NCBI GenBank assembly: GCA_017303635.1
Contig: JAFLCG010000006.1
Span: 248,001-312,000, forward strand
DNA from: Anaerolineae bacterium
GTDB lineage: Bacteria; Chloroflexota; Anaerolineae; Aggregatilineales; Phototrophicaceae
Length of the DNA: 64,000 nucleotides
Reading direction: 5' to 3'
The translations under genes were made by a program, and so were the position numbers. Below are positions 43,206 through 51,543 of this stretch, piece by piece; the stretch's first letter is position 1; each line of letters opens with the position of its first letter. The notes under the pieces are model-generated. The model had not been told where the DNA came from. It did not search any database and worked only from the letters and a program-made list of their open reading frames with translations.

Positions 43206-43820
43206 ATGATCGACGCACCCGAAACCCCAACCCAGCCCTATAATTGGGCGCGCCTCGTCTCTGATGTCGTCAGCCCGCCAGTGGTCACTGGCTTGCTGGC
43301 CATTGCGCTTGCCATTAAAGATGGACGCGATAGCCTGGAGCGATTGCTGCTCTCGATCTTCATTCTGGTGGTTGCGCTGTTGGCCCCGTTGGCCTACATC
43401 GTCTCACGCGTGCGGCGGGGTAAGGTGGAAGACATCCACATGCCCAACCGTCACGAACGCTATAAACCGCTGGCCTTCAGCCTGATCTGTACGATTATCG
43501 TCTGGATCGGCGTGCGCCTGTGGGGGCCATTCCCTAACCTGTACTTTTTGACCACTTTCATGTTCATCATGACCGCGCTGGGTCTGGCCGTCACCTTCTT
43601 CTGGCAGATCAGCGTTCATACCACCACCATCAGCGGTGTGACCATCCTCACTGGCATGATCTACGGCCCCGTACCCGCCGCGCTGGTTGCCCTGTTCATC
43701 CCGGTCGTGATGGCAGCGCGGCTGAACCTCAAGCGGCATACGGTCGCACAGACGCTCGCCGGAATCGCCTTAGGCACCACCATACCCTTTATCATTCAGG
43801 CCCTGACTTCCCGGTTATGA
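43206..43820 (+). CDS. PAP2-like membrane phosphatase-family protein
   Basis: About 204 residues from ATG 43206 (an upstream in-frame start at 43134 is rejected because of the promoter position). Six hydrophobic segments; the conserved elements DIHMPNRHERYKPLAF, WQISVHTTTISGVTIL and RLNLKRHTVAQTLAG correspond in order to the three PAP2 motifs (K-x6-R-P, P-S-G-H, S-R-x5-H). The match is loose at the first two. Such proteins dephosphorylate lipid phosphates. The gene is 3 bp before cdsA, in line with lipid-phosphate metabolism. Confidence 0.7.
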   Translation: MIDAPETPTQPYNWARLVSDVVSPPVVTGLLAIALAIKDGRDSLERLLLSIFILVVALLAPLAYIVSRVRRGKVEDIHMPNRHERYKPLAFSLICTIIVWIGVRLWGPFPNLYFLTTFMFIMTALGLAVTFFWQISVHTTTISGVTILTGMIYGPVPAALVALFIPVVMAARLNLKRHTVAQTLAGIALGTTIPFIIQALTSRL

Positions 43821-43823
43821 CTT

Positions 43824-44675
43824 ATGAGCGATGCCAGCCCTGCACCCAAACAAGCCCAGGACGCCACTAACCTCCGCATCCGGTTATTGACGGCTGCGAC
43901 CCTCGGCCCTCTCATCATCCTGCTCATCATTGTGGGCGATTGGCCGTTTAACACCCTCATCATCGCCGGAGGGGTTTTGGGCCTGCTGGAGTTTTGCGCG
44001 CTAGGTGAACGGCAGGGCTGGATCGGCATCACGCAGGCCGGGGTACCAGCTATGCTGCTCCTGCTGATGAGTTTTGCCAATGGGCTGCCGCAGCTTTTCC
44101 CGGCCATCTTTCTGATGGCGGCGGTCATCGCAGCCCTGATCGATAGCATTCGGACGGTTCCCCTGCCCGAACGCCCACCGCATGTACTGGTCACGCTGGT
44201 CGGCCTGGCTTACATCGGGTTTCCACTGGCGTTTATGATCGCTATCCGGGGTCGGGCTGATGGCCTCAACTGGTTGGCCTTCATCATGACGACCACCTGG
44301 GTGACCGATACCTTCGCCTACATTGGCGGACGGCTGTGGGGCAAGCGTAAACTTGCGCCGATGATCTCCCCGAAGAAAACGGTCGAAGGGGCGATCACCG
44401 GAGTCGCAGCCGGAGTCGTCAGCGGGATGATCGTGCTGGCAAGCGCCGGATACCTTGCTCCCGGCACTATCGTGCTGGCAATCCTAGCGCCGCCCATGGC
44501 CGTATTGGGCGACCTGCTCGAATCGTGGATCAAGCGACAACTCGGCGCGGGCGATTCTCACCTAAGCGGACTCGATGTCATACCCGGTCATGGTGGTGTC
44601 CTCGACCGGGTCGACTCGCTGATTCTGGTGACGGTGGTCGTCTACGTGTATCTGGTCATCAGCGGTTGGGCATAG
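43824..44675 (+). CDS. cdsA: Phosphatidate cytidylyltransferase
   Basis: 283 residues, about eight TM helices. The CDS signature near the C-terminus (S-x-x-K-R-x2-K-D-x4-(I/F)-PGHGG-(I/L)-(L/M)-D-R-(M/L/V)-D) is present as SWIKRQLGAGDSHLSGLDVIPGHGGVLDRVDS. It makes CDP-diacylglycerol from phosphatidate and CTP in the membrane. The domain before it has GRLWGKRKLAPMISPKKTVEG, also conserved. Co-transcribed with the PAP2-like gene 3 bp upstream. Confidence 0.95.
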   Translation: MSDASPAPKQAQDATNLRIRLLTAATLGPLIILLIIVGDWPFNTLIIAGGVLGLLEFCALGERQGWIGITQAGVPAMLLLLMSFANGLPQLFPAIFLMAAVIAALIDSIRTVPLPERPPHVLVTLVGLAYIGFPLAFMIAIRGRADGLNWLAFIMTTTWVTDTFAYIGGRLWGKRKLAPMISPKKTVEGAITGVAAGVVSGMIVLASAGYLAPGTIVLAILAPPMAVLGDLLESWIKRQLGAGDSHLSGLDVIPGHGGVLDRVDSLILVTVVVYVYLVISGWA

Positions 44676-44717
44676 TCCGACTGCCCAACCAGCCCCTGTT
44701 CCACGCTTCCCACCCGA

Positions 44718-46085
44718 TTAACGACTCTCGATCAACACCTGCATCCCAAAGCGAGGCCGGATGGTGATGCCGGGATCGAGATCAAGACGTTGACCCGGGA
44801 CCAGATTCAGCCGGAACCGCTGGCTGATGGTCGCCAGCAGCAGCACACCTTCCATCTCGGCGAAACTGTTGCCGATGCAAATGCGCGGGCCACCACCAAA
44901 GGGCAGATAAGCATTTTTCGGCAGGGTCTCAGTGCGTCCATCCAGCCAACGCTCCGGGTCGAAACCCAGCGGATTATCGAACCAGCGCGAGTCCCGGTGC
45001 AACAGATACTGGGCAATCCAGATATTGGTATTTTTTGGGATGCGGTAGCCGCCCAGTTCCACATCCTCATTCGCCATCCGGCTAATGCTCCAGGCCACTG
45101 GATACAGCCGCATGATCTCCTTCAAGACAGCGGTGGTGTACGGCAGTTGACGTAAGTCGGCAAAGGTCGCCGGTCGCCCGCCCAGGACGCTATCGACTTC
45201 GGCTTCCAAGCGCGCCCGCACCGCCGGATTTTGCGAGAGCAGCATCCAGCCCCATGAGAGCGTATTGGCTGTCGTCTCGTGACCAGCGATATACAGGGTG
45301 ACGACCTCATCCCGCAGTTGGGCAGCGGACATCGGTTGATCTTGATCGTCCCGCGCTTCCATCAGCATCGCCAACAGATCATCATGAGGGGTCGGGTCAC
45401 TCCGTCGGGCTTCGATGATCGCTAACAGGTACTTGTCAAAGGCATCAACCGCCGCTTTGAGGTTGGCCCGATTCGGCGTTGGGATGGCGGTAGGCAGAAA
45501 GGCTTCCCAACTCTGGAAGTCTCCCTTCAGCCCTTCCATCATGGTCGTCAGCAGCGCTTCCATGTGGTCGGCATCCGTCAATTCGGCACTAAACAAGGTT
45601 CGGGTCGCAATACGCGAGGTCAGGCGCATCATCTCATGATGGATGTCCCGCTCTGAGCCCGCTTGCCAGCCTGCAACTGCCTCGGCAGTCAACTGCACCA
45701 TCGTATCGGCATAACTGGCAATGCGTTTGGTGTGGAAAGCGGGTTGCGCCAGCTTGCGCTGTCGCCGCCAGAAATCTCCTTCACTGGTCACAAGACCATT
45801 GCCCAGAACCAGCGGCGTCGCAAACCCGGATTGGTATCCTTTGCGGAAGGTTTTACCAGTGCCTTGCAGCACCTCGCCGATCACATCCGGGTGCATGACC
45901 AGCACTTGCAGGCCACCAACGCCAAAAGAAAATGGGGCTACATCGCCGTGGGCCTGATGCAGCGCTGCCAGATAGCCGATAGGGTCGCTGCTGAAATCGG
46001 TCATCGTCCCAATGACAGGCCAGCCAGGTTTAGCAGCGGGCAGCGGACGGGCGATCTCTATAATGGCATCGTGTGGACGGATCAT
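44718..46085 (-). CDS. Cytochrome P450
   Basis: 455 residues, soluble bacterial P450 without a membrane anchor. The I-helix has AGHETTANTLSW, the K-helix ExxR is in EIMRLYPVAW, the PERF-like motif is DPERWLDGR, and the heme-thiolate loop is FGGGPRICIGNSFA. AGGAG lies before the ATG. It is transcribed from a strong promoter flanked by repeated operator-like sequences, so expression is inducible. The substrate is unknown, perhaps a fatty acid or xenobiotic. No ferredoxin gene is nearby. Confidence 0.95.
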   Translation of the reverse strand: MIRPHDAIIEIARPLPAAKPGWPVIGTMTDFSSDPIGYLAALHQAHGDVAPFSFGVGGLQVLVMHPDVIGEVLQGTGKTFRKGYQSGFATPLVLGNGLVTSEGDFWRRQRKLAQPAFHTKRIASYADTMVQLTAEAVAGWQAGSERDIHHEMMRLTSRIATRTLFSAELTDADHMEALLTTMMEGLKGDFQSWEAFLPTAIPTPNRANLKAAVDAFDKYLLAIIEARRSDPTPHDDLLAMLMEARDDQDQPMSAAQLRDEVVTLYIAGHETTANTLSWGWMLLSQNPAVRARLEAEVDSVLGGRPATFADLRQLPYTTAVLKEIMRLYPVAWSISRMANEDVELGGYRIPKNTNIWIAQYLLHRDSRWFDNPLGFDPERWLDGRTETLPKNAYLPFGGGPRICIGNSFAEMEGVLLLATISQRFRLNLVPGQRLDLDPGITIRPRFGMQVLIESR

Positions 46086-46108
46086 TCTGGCTTACTCCTG
46101 ATTTACGT

Positions 46109-46158
46109 ACCGTCTGGACGGTTTTATTTACTATACTGACCAGACGGTTTTATGTCAA
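46109..46158 (-). promoter_or_regulatory. P450 promoter with paired operators
   Basis: TTGACA (46153-46158), a 17-bp spacer and TATAGT (46130-46135) form a near-consensus promoter on the minus strand. A 14-bp inverted repeat ACCGTC-NN-GACGGT lies just downstream of the -10 (46109-46122), and a degenerate copy with the half-site GACGGT lies in the spacer (46135-46148). The spacing is 26 bp centre to centre, as for a TetR-type repressor. Confidence 0.6.
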
Positions 46159-46253
46159 TAAGAAGTGCATAAGAACTTCCAGCCGGGGTAAGGTGACCTA
46201 CCCTGCGCGGCATCTTATTCCATTAGATTAAACACATACACAGGTACACGCTC

Positions 46254-46664
46254 ATGACGACCTTCACCGAAACTGAAATCCAGTACATGCATTCGCAGAA
46301 GCTCGGTCGGCTGGCAACCCTCGCCCCGGATGGCGCACCCAATAATGTCCCGGTCAGCTTTCGCTACAATGCTGAACTCGGCAGTATTGACATTGGTGGA
46401 TTCAAACTCAGCGGCAGCAAGAAGTTCAAGAACATCGAACGCGATGGACGAGTCTCTTTTGTGATTGATGACGTGCTGCCCCCCTGGGAACCACGCGGCA
46501 TCGAGATTCGGGGTCGAGCAGAGGCGATTCAGATGAAGGTGAGCGACCCAGCGAGTGAGCAGTTTGGCGATGCGCTCATCCGCATCACACCGGAGCATAT
46601 CATTAGCTGGGGTATTGATACCCACCCCTACACCCGGAACAGCCGCAAAGTTGAGCGTGCATAA
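46254..46664 (+). CDS. PPOX-class flavin/F420-dependent oxidoreductase
   Basis: 136 residues. YMHSQKLGRLATLAPDGAPNNVPVSFRY is the pyridoxamine-5'-phosphate-oxidase-like split barrel opening, and NIERDGRVSFVIDDV with RGIEIRGRAEA completes it. The closing IRITPEHIISWGID is typical of the PPOX class annotated as F420-dependent. Cofactor choice between F420 and flavin cannot be told. It is divergent from the P450 and lies 169 bp away, so the operators between them could affect both. Confidence 0.87.
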   Translation: MTTFTETEIQYMHSQKLGRLATLAPDGAPNNVPVSFRYNAELGSIDIGGFKLSGSKKFKNIERDGRVSFVIDDVLPPWEPRGIEIRGRAEAIQMKVSDPASEQFGDALIRITPEHIISWGIDTHPYTRNSRKVERA

Positions 46665-46749
46665 GCCGTAGAGCAGCCGTCATCCAGCAGACCGCCGGAG
46701 CGGCGCAGCCTATGTTATCCTCTCCTTTAGCACCAGGAGAGACTCCACC

Positions 46750-48105
46750 ATGCCGCGCCGTATTTTCGGACGGGCGCACAGCCGTGCGCCCCTACATTAC
46801 CGGACACGACTCATCGTGTCCCTGCTGATTGCCATTCTATTGATGACGGTATCACTGGCCCGTGCTGATGAAAACACCCCACCCATCCCAGAGGCCATGC
46901 CGCTGATTGACGAAGGCGACCAGGACATCCTCAATATCCTGCTCATCGGTGCCGCCACCAATAACCCCGCCAATCCGGGCCTGACGGACTCGCTGCTGGT
47001 GGTTTCGATCAACCGCACCGCCAGCACGGTCTCGCTGGTCTCCATCCCACGCGATTTGTATACATACCTCCCGGGTTTTGGTATGTACAAGATCAACACC
47101 GCCTACTTTTATGGGGAAAACAACGCCGTTGAAGGAGGCGGAATCGGCCTGCTGAAAGCGACCATCCGTTATAACCTCGGCCTGAATATCGACTTCTATG
47201 CGCGGATCAACTTCACTGGCTTTGGGCAATTGATTGATGAACTGGGCGGGATCGCCATCACCGTTGACTGCACAATCCGGGACTGGAAGCTCATTTCGCC
47301 AGAGCTGGATAAACAACTGGCAGAAAACTACGAAATGTATACCCTGCGCCCGGGGCTGCGGTACCTGGATGGTGAACTGGCGTTGTGGTACGTCCGCAGC
47401 CGCAAGACCAGCAGCGACCTCGACCGGGGCCGCCGTCAACAGGATGTGCTGCGCGCCATCTGGCGGAAGATCAAGCAGGAAGGACTGCTGCAGAACCTGC
47501 CGCGCCTGTGGGATGATGTCCAGGAAATTGTGCAGACCGATCTAACGCTGGCGGACATGCTCGGTCTCCTGCCATTGGCAAACCAGACGGATACTAGCGA
47601 TTTACGCTACTTCCTCTTTCGGCAGCGACATGAAGTGATTAATGACTATTCCGACGCAGGCCAGGCCGTGTTGATCCCACAACATGACGCTGTTCACGAA
47701 TTGATGCAGAACGTGGTCCTACCACCGCCTTCAGCACGTGGTGCCGTGCAGCGCCCACGCGTCGCCGTCATCAACGCCAGCGAGATCCCGGGCATGGCAG
47801 CGGTCGCGGCGGATCGATTGGAGTTAGAAGGCTTTGAAACCACTGTTCTGGAGGAACCCGCCAGCTACCGCCAGTATAACCACATCATTGATTACACCGG
47901 CGCGACCAAAGGCAACCCGATAGACCGCATTCAGCACTTGCTGCGCGTGACCGCCGAAGGGGTGGAAATCACACCGGACGCGAACCGTGATTACGACTAC
48001 CGAGTCTACATCGGCTGGATGTACCAGTATTGGTCATGCACGCGGGATGTCATCCAGCCGCCCGCCGATGACGCCACGCCTACACCAGAACCTACCCCGC
48101 CTTAG
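46750..48105 (+). CDS. LytR-CpsA-Psr (LCP) family protein with LytR C-terminal domain
   Basis: 451 residues. After a TM anchor (about 18-38) comes the LCP domain (about 55-245), with NILLIGAATNN, DSLLVVSINRTASTVSLVSIPRDLY, a conserved Arg region SRKTSSDLDRGRRQQ, and YLDGELALWYVRSR. A C-terminal LytR_C domain (about 325-420) is read in PRVAVINASEIPGMAAVAADRLELEGF. LCP enzymes attach glycopolymers to peptidoglycan or other acceptors. Residues about 8-16 (GRAHSRAPL) are encoded by a palindromic repeat inserted just after the start codon. AGGAGA precedes the ATG. The stop overlaps the kinase stop by 4 bp. Confidence 0.9.
   Translation: MPRRIFGRAHSRAPLHYRTRLIVSLLIAILLMTVSLARADENTPPIPEAMPLIDEGDQDILNILLIGAATNNPANPGLTDSLLVVSINRTASTVSLVSIPRDLYTYLPGFGMYKINTAYFYGENNAVEGGGIGLLKATIRYNLGLNIDFYARINFTGFGQLIDELGGIAITVDCTIRDWKLISPELDKQLAENYEMYTLRPGLRYLDGELALWYVRSRKTSSDLDRGRRQQDVLRAIWRKIKQEGLLQNLPRLWDDVQEIVQTDLTLADMLGLLPLANQTDTSDLRYFLFRQRHEVINDYSDAGQAVLIPQHDAVHELMQNVVLPPPSARGAVQRPRVAVINASEIPGMAAVAADRLELEGFETTVLEEPASYRQYNHIIDYTGATKGNPIDRIQHLLRVTAEGVEITPDANRDYDYRVYIGWMYQYWSCTRDVIQPPADDATPTPEPTPP
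46772..46795. repeat. Palindromic CCCTAC unit inside the LCP gene
   Basis: GGGCGCACAGCCGTGCGCCC followed by CTAC. The same sequence occurs at 55091-55114. It lies 8 codons after the start and stays in frame. Confidence 0.85.
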
Positions 48106-50732
48106 TTCTTGAACAGCGGCCCGGCCACGCGGGTACATACCCGGTCACCGACAAAGGCCAGCACCTGCACAAAGAACTGATTGCCTTTATCGCCATACCA
48201 GGTCGTATCCAGGTTGAGTTCAATTGCATCACGACCTTCAAAGTTCTGCGCCCCAGTGTCATAGAGGAGCGCCCCACCCGATGGGCGTGGGATCGGGTTG
48301 CGACCGGCATCCAAAATGACGATCTGATAACGGTTCGCACCGGGGACATGCGTCCAGCGGAAGTACGTGGCCCCACTGATCGGGAAGCCGCCGAACGGGT
48401 TGGTGATCTGGAAGACATCGCACACATCCACCACGGCTGTCCCAACCGGATTGGTTGCGCCGGGGGCGGGTGTCAAACTGGGCGGGACCCGGGTCGCGCG
48501 GGGCGTAGGCGGCGGAGTCACCTGTGGGATACGGTCGCGCTCGCCCAACAGACGCACATTTTCTTCCCAGATCCAGCCGGTGCGGGCATCCGGCAATTCG
48601 ATCAGGTACCAGCGCAGTCCATCGCTGGCGGCCACCCCCAACACGGTATAAATCTCACCACGGAGGCTGGAGCGCAGGATCGGCGCTTGGCGGTCAGGCC
48701 GCACGCGGATCGCACGCCCTTCCGCAGCCGGTTCCGCCTGAACCACTGACGGGGTCGGCGTATGGGTCGCGGTCGCTGTGCGGGTAGCGGTTGGCGTCCG
48801 AGTCGCAGTTGCTGTCCGGGTGGCTGTGGGCGTAGCCGTAAATGTCCGGGTTGATGTCGGAGTCGCGGTTGATGATGGCGTCACAGTCGCGGTTGGCGTT
48901 GGCGATGGAGTCACGGTTAACGTGGCGGTCGCCGTGGCTGAGGGAGTCAGCGTGAAGGTCGCCGTCGGTGTGGGCGAGGGCGTCACCGTGAAGGTCGCGG
49001 TTGCTGTCAAGGTAGCCGTGGCCGTGGCTGTACGAGTCGCAGTCGGTGTACGCGAGGGCGTTACGGTGGCCGTAGGGGTACGGGCGATACTGGTCTGAGT
49101 CTGCCCTGCATTGAGCGTCTGGCGGGCGCGGACAGCCGTCTCCGTCGCGGTGGCATCCTGGGCAAAAAGCGCCGTCAGTTCTGCCGCCAGCGTTCCGGCT
49201 TCATCCGGGGTCGGGGTAGCCGTCCAAGCGGTGGCCGTGACCGTCAGGATGGCTGCATAGGTTTCACGCGCCAGAATAGCTGGTGCCAAGGTTTCGGTCG
49301 CGGTTGGGCTAGCGGTCACAGTCGCGGTATCAGTGCTGGTCGGCGGCTGCGTATCGGTGGCAGTCGGAGCAGGCGTATCCGTGGCGGTGGGCGGAACCTC
49401 GGTCGGTGTGGCTGAAGGCGATTCAGTCGGCGTGGCAGTGGGGCCACGATCCACCACAATCGCCGCGGGATCGGTAGCGGTCACCACCTGCACCACCCCT
49501 ACCGGATTGGTCGGGGTCGGCACCGTACCGGGATCATTGCCAGTGCCGCGCAGAAGCAGGAAAGCGACAACGGCCACCAGCACAGCTATCAGCCCAAAGG
49601 GCCAGTAGCGCAGCAATCCGCCCTTGTTAGCCACAGCAGAAGCAGTGGTCACGGGGGTGGCGGGTAGCGGCGCGGGTGTGTTTCCCGACGCAACCACATC
49701 CGGCTGAGTCGGCGGAAAGAGCGGCGTGGGCGCAATGGCTGCCGGAGGCGTCGGCGGTTTAACGGGCGGTGGTGGAGTAACAGGCCGCGCCCCACCCGGT
49801 GTGGGCGTCATGAGGCGGGCGGTCGGCTCATCCCCGCGGGGCGGCACCCGCAGATCAAAGAAGCCGGTTTCGCGCATGACTTCCGAGGTCCCAATGGCCT
49901 CGGCAAAGTCGATGGCAAAGTCCTTGTTGGTCGCATAACGTTCGTCGCTGCGCTTGGACATGGCCCGGGTGACGACATTGGCAACCGCCAGCGGAATATC
50001 CTCGCGGATTTCGTAGAGGGGTTGGGCCTGCTCATCCAGGTGTTTGTACATGAGGGCGTAGGGAGTCGGCCCTTCAAACGGGGTGCGACCTGCCAGCAGT
50101 GTATAGACCACAATCCCCAGCGCATATTGATCGGTCGCCGGGGTAATCTCGGTGCCGCGCCACTGCTCCGGGGACATAAAAGCCGGGGTGCCCATCACCA
50201 TGCCGGTGCTGGTCATCCCGCTGGTGGCTTCCAGAATCTTGGCGATGCCAAAGTCAACGATGTAGGGCGTACCCCGATCATCAAACAGGATGTTGTTCGG
50301 CTTAATATCGCGGTGGATGACTCCCCGCGAATGCGCGTAATCCAACGCGTCAGCCACCCCGTTCAGGAGCCGACTGATCTCCCCCAGCGACGGTGCGGGC
50401 TTATCCTGTGCCTGCTGCTGGATGATGCGCTCGGCCAATGAGCCGCCGGTCAAGAGCCGCATGACCACGTAGGAAATGCCATCTTCCACGCCGTAGTCAT
50501 AGACCGGCACGATGTTGGGGTGTTCCAGACGGGCAGCAGTATGGGCTTCGCGGGTGAAGCGTTCGGCGTAGGTCGAATCCGGGGCAATATTCGGCGTGAA
50601 TACTTTGAGGGCAACCGGGCGGTTCAGGCTGGCTTGCAGGGCCTCATAGACGATGCCCATCCCACCATGCCCAATAATGCGGCGAATGTGATAAGGGCCG
50701 AGGGTTTTACCTGCCAGATTCTGAATGGACAT
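48102..50732 (-). CDS. Ser/Thr protein kinase with Thr/Pro-rich stalk, SH3-like and C-terminal domains
   Basis: About 876 residues from ATG 50732 (an upstream in-frame start at 50777 would add 15). A Hanks-type kinase (about 10-280) has GHGGMGIVYEA, VALKVF, HRDIKPNNILFD, DFGIAKI and GTPAFMSPEQW. A Pro-rich linker, a TM helix (YWPFGLIAVLVAVVAFLLL) and a long stalk of Thr-Pro-Thr-Ala-Thr-x repeats follow (about residues 405-650, antisense strand highly GC-skewed). Then come an SH3-like domain (AIRVRPDRQAPILRSSLRGEIY) and a final beta domain (YFRWTHVPGANRYQIVILDAG). The stalk probably crosses the wall so that the distal domains sense external ligands. Confidence 0.9.
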   Translation of the reverse strand: MSIQNLAGKTLGPYHIRRIIGHGGMGIVYEALQASLNRPVALKVFTPNIAPDSTYAERFTREAHTAARLEHPNIVPVYDYGVEDGISYVVMRLLTGGSLAERIIQQQAQDKPAPSLGEISRLLNGVADALDYAHSRGVIHRDIKPNNILFDDRGTPYIVDFGIAKILEATSGMTSTGMVMGTPAFMSPEQWRGTEITPATDQYALGIVVYTLLAGRTPFEGPTPYALMYKHLDEQAQPLYEIREDIPLAVANVVTRAMSKRSDERYATNKDFAIDFAEAIGTSEVMRETGFFDLRVPPRGDEPTARLMTPTPGGARPVTPPPPVKPPTPPAAIAPTPLFPPTQPDVVASGNTPAPLPATPVTTASAVANKGGLLRYWPFGLIAVLVAVVAFLLLRGTGNDPGTVPTPTNPVGVVQVVTATDPAAIVVDRGPTATPTESPSATPTEVPPTATDTPAPTATDTQPPTSTDTATVTASPTATETLAPAILARETYAAILTVTATAWTATPTPDEAGTLAAELTALFAQDATATETAVRARQTLNAGQTQTSIARTPTATVTPSRTPTATRTATATATLTATATFTVTPSPTPTATFTLTPSATATATLTVTPSPTPTATVTPSSTATPTSTRTFTATPTATRTATATRTPTATRTATATHTPTPSVVQAEPAAEGRAIRVRPDRQAPILRSSLRGEIYTVLGVAASDGLRWYLIELPDARTGWIWEENVRLLGERDRIPQVTPPPTPRATRVPPSLTPAPGATNPVGTAVVDVCDVFQITNPFGGFPISGATYFRWTHVPGANRYQIVILDAGRNPIPRPSGGALLYDTGAQNFEGRDAIELNLDTTWYGDKGNQFFVQVLAFVGDRVCTRVAGPLFKN

Positions 50733-50846
50733 GCGCTTGCAAGCCTGTGTGGTCGAGTAAACCGCTGTGACATCCACAAGCGTAACACAGAATTCAGATC
50801 ACGCCCATTTAAGAGCGGTTGGTTTTTGGTTAACCTGAACGCAGGG

Positions 50847-51383
50847 CTACCAGCCCAGCGGCGGCTCGGCCTGAACAAAGGTCAACGCCTGTTCCAGCAT
50901 CTGATCCAACGGCGGCGCGGTATCCAGCAGCAGCGTATCTTCGGGCAGATGGGCGTACCAGGCCGATTCCTGATCGGGGGCAGTCAAATCCGCCGTCCAT
51001 TGAGACTCGAGCGCTTCCCGTGAACTGAGCCGCCGGGCACGGAGGTGCGGATCCAACACACAGCGGATGACTTTCAAACGCGCCTGGCTGTTTTTGACGA
51101 TCCGGTTGACTTCATTGAGGATGATCGGCTGGCGCCCGGCGGTATCCAGCACGAGCGAGCGGCGCTGCAGGACAACCAGGTCTTCCGCCAGCTTCAGCAC
51201 CACTTTGTAGGCCATCGCACCGGCCTCGGCTGATGGAGTCCCCGCCTGGAGCAAGGTCGTATGGACAACATCCTTATCCAGCACCACCCAGTCCAGGCTG
51301 GTGGCGATGGCGCGGGCCAGGGTGCTTTTCCCGGTGCCGGGCATCCCCGCCAGCATGACCAGCGTCAACGGAAGTTCTGCCAT
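50847..51383 (-). CDS. P-loop kinase-like ATPase (AAA_33 type)
   Basis: 178 residues. Walker A is AGMPGTGKST near the N-terminus, followed by DWVVLDKDVVHTTLLQAG and SLVLDTAGRQPIILNEV. This is the pattern of small zeta-toxin/AAA_33-like kinases that phosphorylate small molecules or RNA ends. RCVLDPHLRARRLSSRE is an arginine-rich lid. The substrate is not known. AAGGAG precedes the ATG. It lies upstream of the Ser/Thr kinase on the same strand, 114 bp before it. Confidence 0.85.
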   Translation of the reverse strand: MAELPLTLVMLAGMPGTGKSTLARAIATSLDWVVLDKDVVHTTLLQAGTPSAEAGAMAYKVVLKLAEDLVVLQRRSLVLDTAGRQPIILNEVNRIVKNSQARLKVIRCVLDPHLRARRLSSREALESQWTADLTAPDQESAWYAHLPEDTLLLDTAPPLDQMLEQALTFVQAEPPLGW

Positions 51384-51543
51384 TGTGAGGCTCCTTGGCT
51401 CCGGTTCCCCGGGCTATCCAGAAAAACAATCGGTGTTGATAACATTGCTACTGGATCCAGGTGAACCCCACAACGGACTCTCCACTATCGACTCCAGACC
51501 ATCAACTATAGACTATGCATAAAAGGCTTTCGACCAGGAACCC

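Noticed and set aside
48778..49098. Plus-strand frame encoding a Val/Gly/Ala-rich repeat protein
   Set aside because: It is the antisense of the kinase's Thr-Pro stalk; the pattern comes from the repeated codons of that gene.
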